From contig FNQX01000006.1 of NCBI GenBank assembly GCA_900107575.1, positions 113,442-177,441 of the forward strand: 64,000 bases of DNA, given 5' to 3'. A program made the translations under genes and the position numbers. The notes under the pieces are model-generated. The model saw only the letters and a program-made list of their open reading frames with translations. It searched no databases and was not told where the DNA came from. Shown in pieces: positions 32,929 through 42,956 of this stretch (positions are counted from its first letter, which is position 1; each line of letters opens with the position of its first letter). The DNA is from Lachnospiraceae bacterium NK3A20. GTDB lineage: Bacteria; Bacillota; Clostridia; Lachnospirales; Lachnospiraceae.

Positions 32929-35900
32929 TCAGTCTTTCCTTGCGTTTTCCTTCCCAGTTCTTCTTCCTGATGTAATGAGCATCACGAGGAAGAACGCCGT
33001 CAGAAATCCTGCGCAGATTGCAATCGCGCGGATTGCTGTGGACCACCAGGGAGTGATATGTTCGATCACTGCGGTAGAGCTGTAACCATTCGTTATCACA
33101 GAGCGGCTGATCGCATATTCCCAGCTGATCGCAGCCTTCTCAAGAAGACTCAGAAGGTGTCCGTCATCGGTTTCCTTTGCCTTGTTCAGCACCCAGTTTC
33201 CATGGCCCGCAACGCCATCAAGACACCACTCCTGTGTACCTGCCGCCAGTACCTCCGCCGCGTGATTTCGGTACCCGCCGTCCACATATTTGTCAAAACA
33301 CGGAGCTGCATCGGTATCAATTGCCCCTGTCCATCCCCATTCATTTCGCAGGACCTGGGTGTTTAGAGCGAAGCTTGCGGAATTCCATTTCAGCCCGAGT
33401 CTGGAATAAGACTGCATGATGCCACCGGACTTTGCCACACGCACAGAACCCTCGAAGGCTCTGAGATTTCCCTCACGGAAAGCCTGTTCATTAAAGAAGC
33501 AGGCAACCCCATCGCGGTAGAACTCCTGATCGTTTCCGACAAAATGCTTCGGTGCTGCATTGCAGCCTGTCTTCTGCATTGCCTCAACCTCTGCCGCGCC
33601 TGCCAGATAGTTCATTGTAGGACACTCGGACATGTACTCGAAGTTTCGCCCTCCGAATGGTGTGCGGTGCAAATCATTGCCGATGCAGTAGTTTATCATG
33701 AAATGGGACCATATACCGTCCTCACCCATCATCGTCCCGCGATTTGCGATGAGATCGTAGTTAAAGGTTCCGGTCAGAATCGGATTCGAGCAGTAGCGGG
33801 TCGTCGGGATCTCCACCTCTTCTCCATTCACAGTCGTTTTGATCGGATACTTCCCCTGATTAGAATCACAACCGTCGCCTACTCCAAAAGACGGAGACAA
33901 GTCACCGACAGCAGGGCTTTCGAAACTCTCGGCGGTCGCATTCGGCAGATCTTCCACCTTCAGCTGGTGAATGAATTGTTCCCAGGTTTCCGTATCCGTG
34001 ATCGGAACATCCTTCATGGATGCCAGATTCAAACCACTATCCACACCGAACCTGGATGCGACCTCATCAAAAGTCGGAGCGTCCTCCGGCTTCTCATACC
34101 ACTCGCCATCCAGGACATCCATCATATCCTTCGTAGCATCTACGGTAGTCTGTTCTACAGGGAAGGTATTCTCCCAGTCGCTGCGGGAGAGATATGTGCC
34201 GGCACCTTCTACCCAGTAATTCAGATCACAGTCAGCGAACTGGTTCTGAACCACCGAGCCATCTGCACCATTCTGATATTTCTCATCATCAAAGGTTTCT
34301 GCCCACTTGTAGCTCTTTGTGCTGTCACCATCCGCGGTCATGCCGTCCTGCGTTGTATAGCCTTGTGCAGCGAGGATGTTGTTCAGCGCATCGTGTACAT
34401 CACTTCCGACAGCCAGATAGTAATCCCCATCCGAGAGAATGTAGCCGCCCTCTCCTTCATGAGCCGTTGTGTCGTAGCTGGCCAGAAGATATTTGTCTGC
34501 CGTGACGGTAATAGTCTCGGAATCGCCGGGCTGCAGTTCCCCTGTCTTGCCAAAGCCGATAAGGGCGATTGCAGATTTCTCCACCTGATGTTCCTTCTCA
34601 TAGTCTCCATAAGGCGTCTGTGCATAGAGCTGCACTGCGTGTTTGCCTGCGACATCTCCGGTATTCTTGACTGTTACTTTGGCAGTGATCTGATCATCTC
34701 CGATCTCGACACTGTCCAGATGTTCCTCATAGGTCGTATAGCTCAAACCGTATCCGAAAGGATACTGTACCTCATCGGCATAATTCCAGGAATCTGCACC
34801 TGGCAGAGCGCCAACCGCAGCAGTAGCATTTCCCTGCCCCATGACGGCATCCGCATAGCGGGTCTCATAATATCGGTAGCCAAGATAAATGTTCTCAGCC
34901 TGGAAGGACATATATTCGGCATTCTCGTCTTCCCCAAGGGTTGACGTAATCTCGTCAGCATTGGAGAATTTGGGCGTATCCGTGCCGGAATTGACAACTG
35001 CCGGAGCAGATAATGAGTTCGTAGCATAGGTATCCACCAGCCGGCCGGAGGGATTGACCACACCTCTCAGGATCTCCGCAACTCCCGTAAAGCCCTGATG
35101 TCCCGGATAACCAATGAACAGAATTGCATCTGCATATTTCCTGATCTCATGAACTTCCATCTGATAAGGACTGTTTAACAAAACCACGACCTTGTCGAAG
35201 TTATCGCGAACCATTTCCAGGAGGTCCCGCTCATTCTTATGAAGTGCAAGGGAACTGATCGGCTCAGTGGAGCCACCCTCATCGTCCTTGTCCTTCATCA
35301 GAAGGTCAGTTCCTTCTGCCCCTTCCCTCGTCAGAACGACAATGGCAGCATCGTTGTAATCGCCAAAGGTCTTCTGATACTTCTCGTAAAACGCCTTGTT
35401 TTCTTCTGAACCAGTCGCCGAACCATTGCCGACAACTTCCATTTGTCCTGCAAAGTCTTTCTTTAATTCCCCTCTTGATGCTTTACCATTAAGGAGTCCG
35501 TTCCAAAGTTCCCCATTTACTTCAAAGCCCTGTGTCTCCAGTGCTGTCCGAAGATCAATTGCGTTAAAGTCCCCTGTATGTACCCTTGTGCCGGCGCTGT
35601 TCGCCTGATACGCGGGATCCACAGCGCCATGCCCGAACACGGAAATTTTGGTTTCTGTCGCCATCGGCAGTGCGTTCTTCTCGTTCATAAGAAGCGCCGC
35701 GCCCTCCCGCATCTCATTCACATTCTGCAAAAGAGCCGCCTCAATCGCCTTCTCCTGCGCCTTGGGATCATCAAAGGCGCCGAACTGACTTTTGTAATAC
35801 GTTGTGTCCTGGGCTTTCTCCCCGGTCTCCACAACCCGTGTCGTGCTGATCCCGAGCGCGCTGTTGATGTAACTGGCATTCGCAGCGGCCAGGTTGTAGC

Positions 35901-35970
35901 CAGTCAAAGCAACTACCAGCACAACCGCTGATATTGACGTAAGGCCTGACCATAGTTTTGTTTTTCTCAC
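32929..35970 (-). CDS. Membrane-anchored GH3 beta-glycosidase with permuted domain order
   Basis: 1,013 residues from a GTG with AAGGGGGG upstream. A span near residues 10-30 (LTSISAVVLVVALTGYNLA) is followed by the GH3 C domain (about 80-330: EGAALLMNEKNALPMATETK, LLNSPYQMEVHEIRKY), the fibronectin-like domain (about 400-560), and only then the TIM barrel (about 660-940) with CNAAPKHFVGNDQEFYRDG and the nucleophile region GWTGAIDTDAAP. Canonical GH3 has barrel first. A second span (IAICAGFLTAFFLVMLI) precedes a basic tail. It should face outward and release terminal sugars, probably beta-glucosyl or beta-xylosyl. Known reversed-order GH3 enzymes exist in Ruminococcus albus and relatives. Confidence 0.9.
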   Translation of the reverse strand: MRKTKLWSGLTSISAVVLVVALTGYNLAAANASYINSALGISTTRVVETGEKAQDTTYYKSQFGAFDDPKAQEKAIEAALLQNVNEMREGAALLMNEKNALPMATETKISVFGHGAVDPAYQANSAGTRVHTGDFNAIDLRTALETQGFEVNGELWNGLLNGKASRGELKKDFAGQMEVVGNGSATGSEENKAFYEKYQKTFGDYNDAAIVVLTREGAEGTDLLMKDKDDEGGSTEPISSLALHKNERDLLEMVRDNFDKVVVLLNSPYQMEVHEIRKYADAILFIGYPGHQGFTGVAEILRGVVNPSGRLVDTYATNSLSAPAVVNSGTDTPKFSNADEITSTLGEDENAEYMSFQAENIYLGYRYYETRYADAVMGQGNATAAVGALPGADSWNYADEVQYPFGYGLSYTTYEEHLDSVEIGDDQITAKVTVKNTGDVAGKHAVQLYAQTPYGDYEKEHQVEKSAIALIGFGKTGELQPGDSETITVTADKYLLASYDTTAHEGEGGYILSDGDYYLAVGSDVHDALNNILAAQGYTTQDGMTADGDSTKSYKWAETFDDEKYQNGADGSVVQNQFADCDLNYWVEGAGTYLSRSDWENTFPVEQTTVDATKDMMDVLDGEWYEKPEDAPTFDEVASRFGVDSGLNLASMKDVPITDTETWEQFIHQLKVEDLPNATAESFESPAVGDLSPSFGVGDGCDSNQGKYPIKTTVNGEEVEIPTTRYCSNPILTGTFNYDLIANRGTMMGEDGIWSHFMINYCIGNDLHRTPFGGRNFEYMSECPTMNYLAGAAEVEAMQKTGCNAAPKHFVGNDQEFYRDGVACFFNEQAFREGNLRAFEGSVRVAKSGGIMQSYSRLGLKWNSASFALNTQVLRNEWGWTGAIDTDAAPCFDKYVDGGYRNHAAEVLAAGTQEWCLDGVAGHGNWVLNKAKETDDGHLLSLLEKAAISWEYAISRSVITNGYSSTAVIEHITPWWSTAIRAIAICAGFLTAFFLVMLITSGRRTGKENARKD

Positions 35971-36114
35971 TTGATACCCCCCTTTTGGAATTTTCTGGCA
36001 GATTGACCGCAGATCGCACCAAAGCTTTGCTGATGCTCCCCTGCCGAGGAACGAAAGAAAGCTTCCACCGCACCTGACACGACCACTGGTCTTGATTTCA
36101 CTTTATTCTCTGCG

Positions 36115-38601
36115 TCAGCCTTGTGCAATGTCTCTGACGCAGACTGTCAGAGCCGCGGCATGGTCTGTCGAGGCACCTGTAATCTCTGCATCCTGCCCGG
36201 CGATCTCTGTTGCGGTAACCGTAAGTTTCTCCCCGTCCCCGGTGCGGATAATCGCAAGGGCATCGCCATAATAGGTATTAACTTCTGACTGAAGATAGCC
36301 GTCCGGATTGTAGGGAGCCGCGTTCCCGGCAGCGACCAGGGTGCCTCCCTCGACATGGATGCGGACGCGGTGTTTCTCCATCGGCTTCCAGATACCATTG
36401 CCGTCCGTATACTGGAGCTTCACATAGAATAGCCGTCCCTTATAGGCGTACTCCGTCTCCGGGATCAGAGATAGCTTCGTTTCCTCTTTCGCTGTCACGA
36501 GCCGATCTCGGTCCAGCTCTCTTCTATTCTCATCCAGCGCCACAGCCTCGAGCGTGCCGTCCGCATAAGCAATGCGGAATCTCGCAACTCCCTTGCGGGT
36601 CTTCCTGCAGCCCAGGCTCCTGCCATTTAAGATGAGCTCTATCATGGGCGCGCGGCTGTACACCTCAACCTTTGCGGGATTCCCGGTACATCCGCTCCAG
36701 GACCAGCTGCGGATGGCGTCTGACATTTTCCAGGCAGAGGGCGTATGAGAGCCGGTCTGGTAGACAGGAGAGACCGCGATAAAAGGTCCCGCCTCTTTCT
36801 CCAGGGCCACTTTCGTGTAATATGCTTCCCCGATGGGATTTCCAACGAGATCAATCCTGCCGGAGCCCGCCGAGATCCACCCGGCAGGACTGGCGTCTCT
36901 CGGCGCATAGTCCTCATATTCGAAGGAGCCTATACCCGCTTCTCCCAGATAGTCCATACCTGCCCACACGAAATCACCGATGATGCGGGGATAGCGTTTT
37001 GCCAGTTCCATGAACTCATACGCATCCTTACAGAAGGTCTCACTGCCGACGATGAGCCGGTTCGGATATTTCTTCATATCGTGAACGTAGCGGGTGATCG
37101 CGTAGTTGTAGCCCGGGATATCCAGCCTTGCGAAGGCATCTCTTGTCTTCACGTCGCAGCCGTGGAGCGTCGCGCCGAATTTCATGGTTTTGTCTCCGAG
37201 AAGTCCGGCGAGCTTGTTGTAGAATTCGGAACCGACTGCCTTATGTTTCCCAGGCTTTTGTGCGTTCTGATCTGCCTTTGCCGCCTCTTTGGCAGCCTTG
37301 TCATCGCTGTATACGCCGAAACCTAAGGAACTGAGGAGATTGAAAAAGATGTTCACGCCGCAGGTCACAGGGCGCGTATTGTCCAACCGGTGCAGGAGGT
37401 CCGTCATGCGGCCTGTGAGCTTGATGCCCTTGGCCTGCGCCGTCTCTGCCACTTCATTTCCGGTCGAATACATGACCACGCAGGGGTGGGTGTAATCCTT
37501 CCAGACAAGATTTGTGAGGTCACGCTCGTACCACTCCTGCATGTAATTCGCATAGTCATACTTCGTTTTATGGATGTACCACATGTCGGTATACTCATCC
37601 ATGACGTACATTCCCAGCCGATCACAGGCCTCGAGGAGGTACCGGCACGCCGGGTTATGCGCGCTGCGGATCGCGTTGTATCCGGCTTCCTTCAGGAGAC
37701 GAACCCGCCGCTCCTCTGCCTCCGGATAGGTCTCCGCGCCGAGCAGCTGATTGTCCGAATGGATGCAGGCACCGCGCAGGATCTCCCGGCGTCCGTTGAC
37801 ACAAAGGCCGTGCTCCGTATCCCAGGTAAGCGATCGTATACCGAAAAGGGTCTGAACGTGATCCTCTCCGATCACAGCCTCGATCTCGTAGAGGTTGGGG
37901 TGATCCGCGTCCCAGAACTGCGCCTCTTCTATAGTGAGAACGGTTTCCCGGGGCTCAGTAATCCGGTCTCCCGGAATGCCACTCTCCACAGGCGAGGCAG
38001 GCACGGTGGCAGAGAGGACGGCGTTTCCCGCAGGGTTTCGTACCGTGATCTGTGCCGTTCCTGCGACAGAAGCCAGTACCGTCACGCCCAGCTGTGCGCG
38101 GTGCTGTTCCGTATCAACCTCTATGGTCCGCACGCGAATGCCGTCAGGCAGAATATAAGTGTCCTTCCCCTCAAAGAAGTATACCGGCCGGTAAATACCA
38201 GACCCGCTGTACCATCGTGAGTTCGGCTGGTCTGCGTTTTTCGCCCGGACAATGATCTCGTTCACTCCCAGTCGGAGGAACGGAGTGAGATCCACGTAGA
38301 TGTCAATGTAACCGTATGGACGGAATGCTGCTTTCTCTCCGTTCACCCAGATCTCCGCGTTATGATATACGCCATCAAGGCGCAGGATTTTCCTTGTCGT
38401 CAAATCCTGCGCCTTTAGTGTAAGTTCTTTGCGGTACTCGTAGTCGTGCCCTTCGAACCAGCCGATATTGTGGATCCCCGCCGACTGCTCATTCCGCGGC
38501 TCACGGAGCATCGCGTCATAGGGGAGTGTGATCGGAATGGGAGTCTCATCCGTTCCGAGATGGCGGACGGTCCACCCGCTGTTGAAATCTGTCTGTCTCA
38601 T
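36115..38601 (-). CDS. GH2 beta-galactosidase-type glycoside hydrolase
   Basis: 828 residues without signal peptide, hence cytosolic. The jelly-roll sugar-binding domain (residues 1-170; VYHNAEIWVNGEKAAFRPYG, NSRWYSGSGIYRP), an Ig domain, then the TIM barrel: AIRSAHNPACRYLLEACD, MYSTGNEVAETA with the acid/base Glu and RLIVGSETFCKDAYEF with the nucleophile Glu. The carboxyl part adds further Ig-like domains. AGGAG lies five bases before ATG. The enzyme at 42957-45314 is a clear paralogue. The 144-base gap to the GH3 start has no gene. Confidence 0.93.
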   Translation of the reverse strand: MRQTDFNSGWTVRHLGTDETPIPITLPYDAMLREPRNEQSAGIHNIGWFEGHDYEYRKELTLKAQDLTTRKILRLDGVYHNAEIWVNGEKAAFRPYGYIDIYVDLTPFLRLGVNEIIVRAKNADQPNSRWYSGSGIYRPVYFFEGKDTYILPDGIRVRTIEVDTEQHRAQLGVTVLASVAGTAQITVRNPAGNAVLSATVPASPVESGIPGDRITEPRETVLTIEEAQFWDADHPNLYEIEAVIGEDHVQTLFGIRSLTWDTEHGLCVNGRREILRGACIHSDNQLLGAETYPEAEERRVRLLKEAGYNAIRSAHNPACRYLLEACDRLGMYVMDEYTDMWYIHKTKYDYANYMQEWYERDLTNLVWKDYTHPCVVMYSTGNEVAETAQAKGIKLTGRMTDLLHRLDNTRPVTCGVNIFFNLLSSLGFGVYSDDKAAKEAAKADQNAQKPGKHKAVGSEFYNKLAGLLGDKTMKFGATLHGCDVKTRDAFARLDIPGYNYAITRYVHDMKKYPNRLIVGSETFCKDAYEFMELAKRYPRIIGDFVWAGMDYLGEAGIGSFEYEDYAPRDASPAGWISAGSGRIDLVGNPIGEAYYTKVALEKEAGPFIAVSPVYQTGSHTPSAWKMSDAIRSWSWSGCTGNPAKVEVYSRAPMIELILNGRSLGCRKTRKGVARFRIAYADGTLEAVALDENRRELDRDRLVTAKEETKLSLIPETEYAYKGRLFYVKLQYTDGNGIWKPMEKHRVRIHVEGGTLVAAGNAAPYNPDGYLQSEVNTYYGDALAIIRTGDGEKLTVTATEIAGQDAEITGASTDHAAALTVCVRDIAQG

Positions 38602-38742
38602 AGCATCTCCTGATCTGTCAAGAATCTACTGTGTCCTGTATGATTGATTCTAACATGCTCTCGACGATGCAGAAGCGCCGTTCCCTGTTCTGTTGATTCC
38701 GCGACGCAGACTGCACGAGGATCCACATCGCAATTGATTGAG

Positions 38743-38915
38743 GTTATCTGTTCAGCACAGCCCGAAGCAAAAGCCCAAGGGCTTGCTTCTCCCGGCGTAC
38801 CAAAGTAGACATTCAGCAGGCATGGCCGCAATTCCGCTTTGCGGAATACTTGCGCAGCAAAATCTGCATGTGCGGCCTGCGTAACAGTTCAGAACCAATA
38901 CTTCTGAACTGTTAC
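38743..38915 (+). repeat. Dispersed intergenic repeat, copy E
   Basis: The longest and cleanest copy, colinear with the reverse complement of copy A; it carries about 15-20 extra bases around CCGCTTTGCGG. Its right end, GTAACAGTTCAGAA (38881-38894) with TTCTGAACTGTTAC (38902-38915), is a perfect 14-base hairpin with a 7-base loop, just 11 bases past the GH106-like stop, and could act as that gene's transcript end. The rest of the gap 38602-38926 shows no gene. Confidence 0.88.
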
Positions 38916-38926
38916 GATCAGTTCCT

Positions 38927-41530
38927 CTATGACATGGATTGTCTCAGACGTACGCTGCCAGTAAGCCCTGTCGGTGCCTGCCTGTGCCTGTTCGCCCGAT
39001 TCTCTCTTTCCAGCGTCGTTGCCACTTCAATTCTCAGTATATTATCTCCCGGCTGAACCTCTTCTGTGATATCGTACAGGAAGGGTGGGAGTACCTGGAT
39101 TCCCAGACTCTTCCCATTGAGGAAGACCTCGACGTCTTCTCCGGCATCTGTGATTTCCAGGATAGTTCTCTGTGAAGTCCTTTCCATGTGGAACACCTTC
39201 TCATAGGCAAGATAGCCGGAGAATGTCCTGTCTGTTCTCGCATAATCCTCCGGTTGATGTATTGTTCTTGCCTTGGAGAAATGCGGGTAGTCAACCGCCT
39301 TACAAGTGCTGAGTCGGAAGTCCTGACTAAGATCTTCCGTTATCTCCAGATCTTTTGCAGTTTCGAAGACGCCATATTCCTCTGTTGCTGTATTCTCGCC
39401 AATAAAGATAATCAGACTCTCCGATGACCTCAGCTGAATCTCAACCGCACTCTTATCTTCCTTCCTGCAATAGTGGAGACGAACCGGTTGATCCCTCCAT
39501 GGATCATACCCCGCAAGTGATTCACAGGCAGGAATCGTAACCGTTCCATGATACGGCTGATCATCTTCGTTCACCAGATAGTAGAATTCCTTTGCGCTTT
39601 TCCTATAGTGGAAAATTCTCATTCTGGTATTGGACGGTTCGATAACCGCATCCCTGCTGCATCGGCTGCTGAGCTCTCCAATCGAAATCACCTGACACTG
39701 TCGGATGCATGAAGGCAATTCCAGGCCGCCAACTACCCTATCCGGCAGGGCATCCATAAAATAGGGCTGGCAACCTGCCTTGAGTATCTGATCCAATGCC
39801 TTGGATAGAGAAGGGCAAAGATACCTGGCATAAGGGATGATCAAACGTCTGTACCGGTTGCCGTTCACAGAAAAACCGCCATCGTAGCAGGTATGATATC
39901 TCAGTGGCTCCTCGAATACATCACAGGGAATCACCTGGAAGTCAATTTGATGCTCCATGAGTTCCCTGCATGGTTTCTGGGAGAGCATCGCATCGCCGGC
40001 CCACTCGGCATCCCCGTGATACAGAACCGCAGTTTCCAGCACAGGCTTTCCATCGGAAATTAGCTCACAGATCCTGTTCATGTAAGCAATGACCTGTCCA
40101 AAAGCTCTGTACTGCGGATTATGCCCATTCGCGTAAAAATGAGGCGGGCAGTCCCTGTCCGGATACGCCTTGGGGCTGAACGCATGAGGCACGAAGTGAT
40201 TGATCCCCTGCACCATGAAGTGATCCGCAAGGTATTTCTCCATCCGCGGGCCCTCACCCCATCCATAATTGCCGAATATCTCACACATCGCGCGGCCAAT
40301 TTTCTCCGGTTGGAGATACGCCATGGATCCGGCGAGCTTGCCCAACATAAAGTGATAGAATTCACCATCCCGTCCACCGATCAGCTTATAGATCCCCTCG
40401 GCCGGTACATCTTCCGAAAACGGCAGTACCTGTCCGCCGATATCATCAATTCCTGCCATATCTTGCCCGGACAGCCCTCTGAAATAGTGACCGAGACTGC
40501 TCCCGGTTCTGGCATGGGCATTGTTATCTTCTATCATGTGACCGATATACTCTACGCCGTGTGCCCTGCACCAGCCTCCGATCTGTTGTGAGAAGTTCTT
40601 CTCGACCAGCCTTGTAACGGCATCCATATAGGTGTATCTGACATAAGATGCCAGGTCTTTGTTACAGCCATCGTCCCAGAGAAGCGGCAGCAGTGCAGGG
40701 AAATCATCACCAAATTTCAGGCGAAGCTCCTGTTCCAGGCTCCTGCTCCAGGGAAAATCATGATCCGTCCCAACCCTTACATTGGTGTCGAAATACACCC
40801 CATTCCCAAGCTCCGGTTCATCCGAGAAAAATCCCAGAATCGTTTTGCCAAACTCCTCCGCATAGTGGGCGAAGTGCGGCTCATACACCGCGTCTATCAA
40901 CAATCTGCAGGATTCCTCGTCCATCATATTGATGTAGGATTTATGGATGCCGGCATTTCTGGTAAGGAAGGTCACGTAAACCTTGCGTGTATTCTCGGGA
41001 AGGTCCAGTCTGAGGCGATGATTCGTTTGCTGTGCCTCTGTTCTCAGAATGATCGGTTTATCCTCTCCATCAATCCAGGCGCTGATAGACAACAATCTGT
41101 CATCATCAAAGATCTGTCTGGCTGCCTTGTCGGAAGAAGATACGATCCGGCTCATGAGAGTTGACGGTATCTCCTTCCTGATCTTTTTCACATTCAGATG
41201 AATGCTTCGCTGTCCCTTCCTGACGGAATAGCAATGCGTATAGATGCTCTGGCGCCGAAGACAGGTATCCGCCGACAACGCCGCTCCATTCGCATAGCCT
41301 GTCGGGAAATGGCTGTCATCCAGGATCCAGATTTTCATGCCCAGCTTTTTCGCTTCATCCAGAATCACATCAAGATCATGCCACCACCGATCCCCACAGA
41401 AATCAGGATGCGGGCGGCTCTCAAGACAGACCGCGCGGCAGCCGGCATTCCGAATGACATTCATGTATTCCCTGAGCTTGTGTTCATCCTCTCCATGGAG
41501 CCAGAGAAAAGGAAAAATGTAGCGTTCCAC
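38927..41530 (-). CDS. GH106-like (alpha-L-rhamnosidase-type) glycoside hydrolase
   Basis: 867 residues beginning with GTG directly after the symporter stop (TGAGTG). No signal peptide. The amino barrel carries IFPFLWLHGEDEHKLREYM, ILDEAKKLGMKIWILDD and DSHFPTGYANGAALSAD, closely following the GH106 pattern of ...GMKVWLYDE..PSG.AG. FGKTILGFFSDEPELG and HGVEYIGHMIEDNNAH may supply catalytic acids. Carboxyl beta domains include EDVEVFLNGKSLGIQV, a GH2-like carbohydrate-binding motif. Rhamnosidase activity is inferred from family resemblance only. It shares an operon with the GPH symporter and GH2. Confidence 0.68.
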   Translation of the reverse strand: MERYIFPFLWLHGEDEHKLREYMNVIRNAGCRAVCLESRPHPDFCGDRWWHDLDVILDEAKKLGMKIWILDDSHFPTGYANGAALSADTCLRRQSIYTHCYSVRKGQRSIHLNVKKIRKEIPSTLMSRIVSSSDKAARQIFDDDRLLSISAWIDGEDKPIILRTEAQQTNHRLRLDLPENTRKVYVTFLTRNAGIHKSYINMMDEESCRLLIDAVYEPHFAHYAEEFGKTILGFFSDEPELGNGVYFDTNVRVGTDHDFPWSRSLEQELRLKFGDDFPALLPLLWDDGCNKDLASYVRYTYMDAVTRLVEKNFSQQIGGWCRAHGVEYIGHMIEDNNAHARTGSSLGHYFRGLSGQDMAGIDDIGGQVLPFSEDVPAEGIYKLIGGRDGEFYHFMLGKLAGSMAYLQPEKIGRAMCEIFGNYGWGEGPRMEKYLADHFMVQGINHFVPHAFSPKAYPDRDCPPHFYANGHNPQYRAFGQVIAYMNRICELISDGKPVLETAVLYHGDAEWAGDAMLSQKPCRELMEHQIDFQVIPCDVFEEPLRYHTCYDGGFSVNGNRYRRLIIPYARYLCPSLSKALDQILKAGCQPYFMDALPDRVVGGLELPSCIRQCQVISIGELSSRCSRDAVIEPSNTRMRIFHYRKSAKEFYYLVNEDDQPYHGTVTIPACESLAGYDPWRDQPVRLHYCRKEDKSAVEIQLRSSESLIIFIGENTATEEYGVFETAKDLEITEDLSQDFRLSTCKAVDYPHFSKARTIHQPEDYARTDRTFSGYLAYEKVFHMERTSQRTILEITDAGEDVEVFLNGKSLGIQVLPPFLYDITEEVQPGDNILRIEVATTLERENRANRHRQAPTGLTGSVRLRQSMS

Positions 41531-42937
41531 TCAGATCGTTCCCCCATCCTGCATCTCTCGTTTCGCCTTCAGATCAGCGTCCATCTGCGGACGGATCTGA
41601 TCCATCTTATAGTTGACAGAAAGAATGAACATGAGAACATAAAGGATCAGTGGAAGGATATTGTAGAGAAATACAATTGCAGCGTTTGTTTCCGGTGACT
41701 GCACCTTTGTAAGTCCCTCATATCCGACCAGTCCCATGACAAACCCCACGGTTCCCAGCGCTCCCCCATTGCCCACCTTGGATGCGAAATTCGCGATCGA
41801 AGCGATGAGCCCCTCGATCCGTGTTCCTGTCTTCCATTCGCCGTAATCCATACAGTCGATCAAATAGGTGTTGATCATCAGGGAAATGGGCAGAGTTCCG
41901 ATTCCCATAAGACATCCGCCGAGAATAATTGTTGCCAGATTTGTGCCTCCTATTGTACGGATGACAAGACCGATGACACCGATAAAGGTACAGCCCTGAA
42001 GGAGTTTCGTCGTACCGAATTTATTTGACAGAACAGGAAAAATGGCAAGGGCCGGAACCACGATGAGTGAAGTGATCGCCACCTTCCCCATCAGGGAAAT
42101 ATCTCCGACAATATATTTGAAATAATATGTGGTCGCCGCATTCATATTATTCACAAAAAAGGTAAGAAACATAAGACCGACAATGATAAATAAATATTTA
42201 TTTTTTGTAAGCAGTTGCAGCGACTCTCTAATGGACAGGCTGCCGACATCTGTTGTATTCCCATCCTGCGGCTGATCCGCTACGATTTCCCTGCAGATAA
42301 AAAATCTGAGAATGCCAATGGCAGACATGGCAGCCGCAAGCGGAATGAGAAGTGCTCTCCAGCCAGCCTGGGTTGTCCCTTCAGTTGCAAGCCACCCCGG
42401 AAACCAGATATTGAAGACAACACTTGTCATCATGACGATGAATCCGTTGATAGACATAACGGCGATCTGGTTCCTGCTCGTTGTGAATGATCTTGCAAGA
42501 TAAACAGAATCTATCCCGCCAAGCGCCGTTGCGCATACTGCATTGACGATAACGTACATAATGAAAATCCAGATATACTGTCCGGTTGTCCCGATTTTTG
42601 GTGCATTGAACATCCATACGGTAAATAACCATTCGAGCACGATAAACCACTCATAAGGTCTTGCCTTGCCAAACCTTGTATGTGTCCTGTCAAGGATAAA
42701 ACCAAACCCCAGATCGGTAAAAGCATCGATCACCTTTGATATCAGAAACAATCCGCCTATGACGGCTGCATTCAGCCCCAGAATATCTGTACAATAGTAA
42801 GTGATCTGCATCAGGATAATGACATTAATTGCCGCTGAAATTCCCCTGGAGGACCATGCAAGTCCATACCAGAGCGGCATTTTCTGACGGGCTCCAAAAG
42901 GAACGCCCTGCTCGTTTAATTTCTCTTTCTTTTCCAT
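41531..42937 (-). CDS. GPH-family glycoside/sugar:cation symporter
   Basis: 468 residues from the ATG at 42937 (GGGAG five bases upstream); the open frame reaches 43009 but overlaps the GH2 end. About 12 spans. FLISKVIDAFTDLGFGFILD and RTHTRFGKARPYEWFIVLE are the GPH signature after helix 2, with LIDCMDYGEWKTGTRIEG late in the protein. The family (MelB, XylP, UidB) imports glycosides with Na+ or H+. Flanked by two intracellular glycosidases, it probably brings in the galactoside or rhamnoside they cut. Confidence 0.93.
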   Translation of the reverse strand: MEKKEKLNEQGVPFGARQKMPLWYGLAWSSRGISAAINVIILMQITYYCTDILGLNAAVIGGLFLISKVIDAFTDLGFGFILDRTHTRFGKARPYEWFIVLEWLFTVWMFNAPKIGTTGQYIWIFIMYVIVNAVCATALGGIDSVYLARSFTTSRNQIAVMSINGFIVMMTSVVFNIWFPGWLATEGTTQAGWRALLIPLAAAMSAIGILRFFICREIVADQPQDGNTTDVGSLSIRESLQLLTKNKYLFIIVGLMFLTFFVNNMNAATTYYFKYIVGDISLMGKVAITSLIVVPALAIFPVLSNKFGTTKLLQGCTFIGVIGLVIRTIGGTNLATIILGGCLMGIGTLPISLMINTYLIDCMDYGEWKTGTRIEGLIASIANFASKVGNGGALGTVGFVMGLVGYEGLTKVQSPETNAAIVFLYNILPLILYVLMFILSVNYKMDQIRPQMDADLKAKREMQDGGTI

Positions 42938-42956
42938 TGTCTCTCCCTCATACGTG

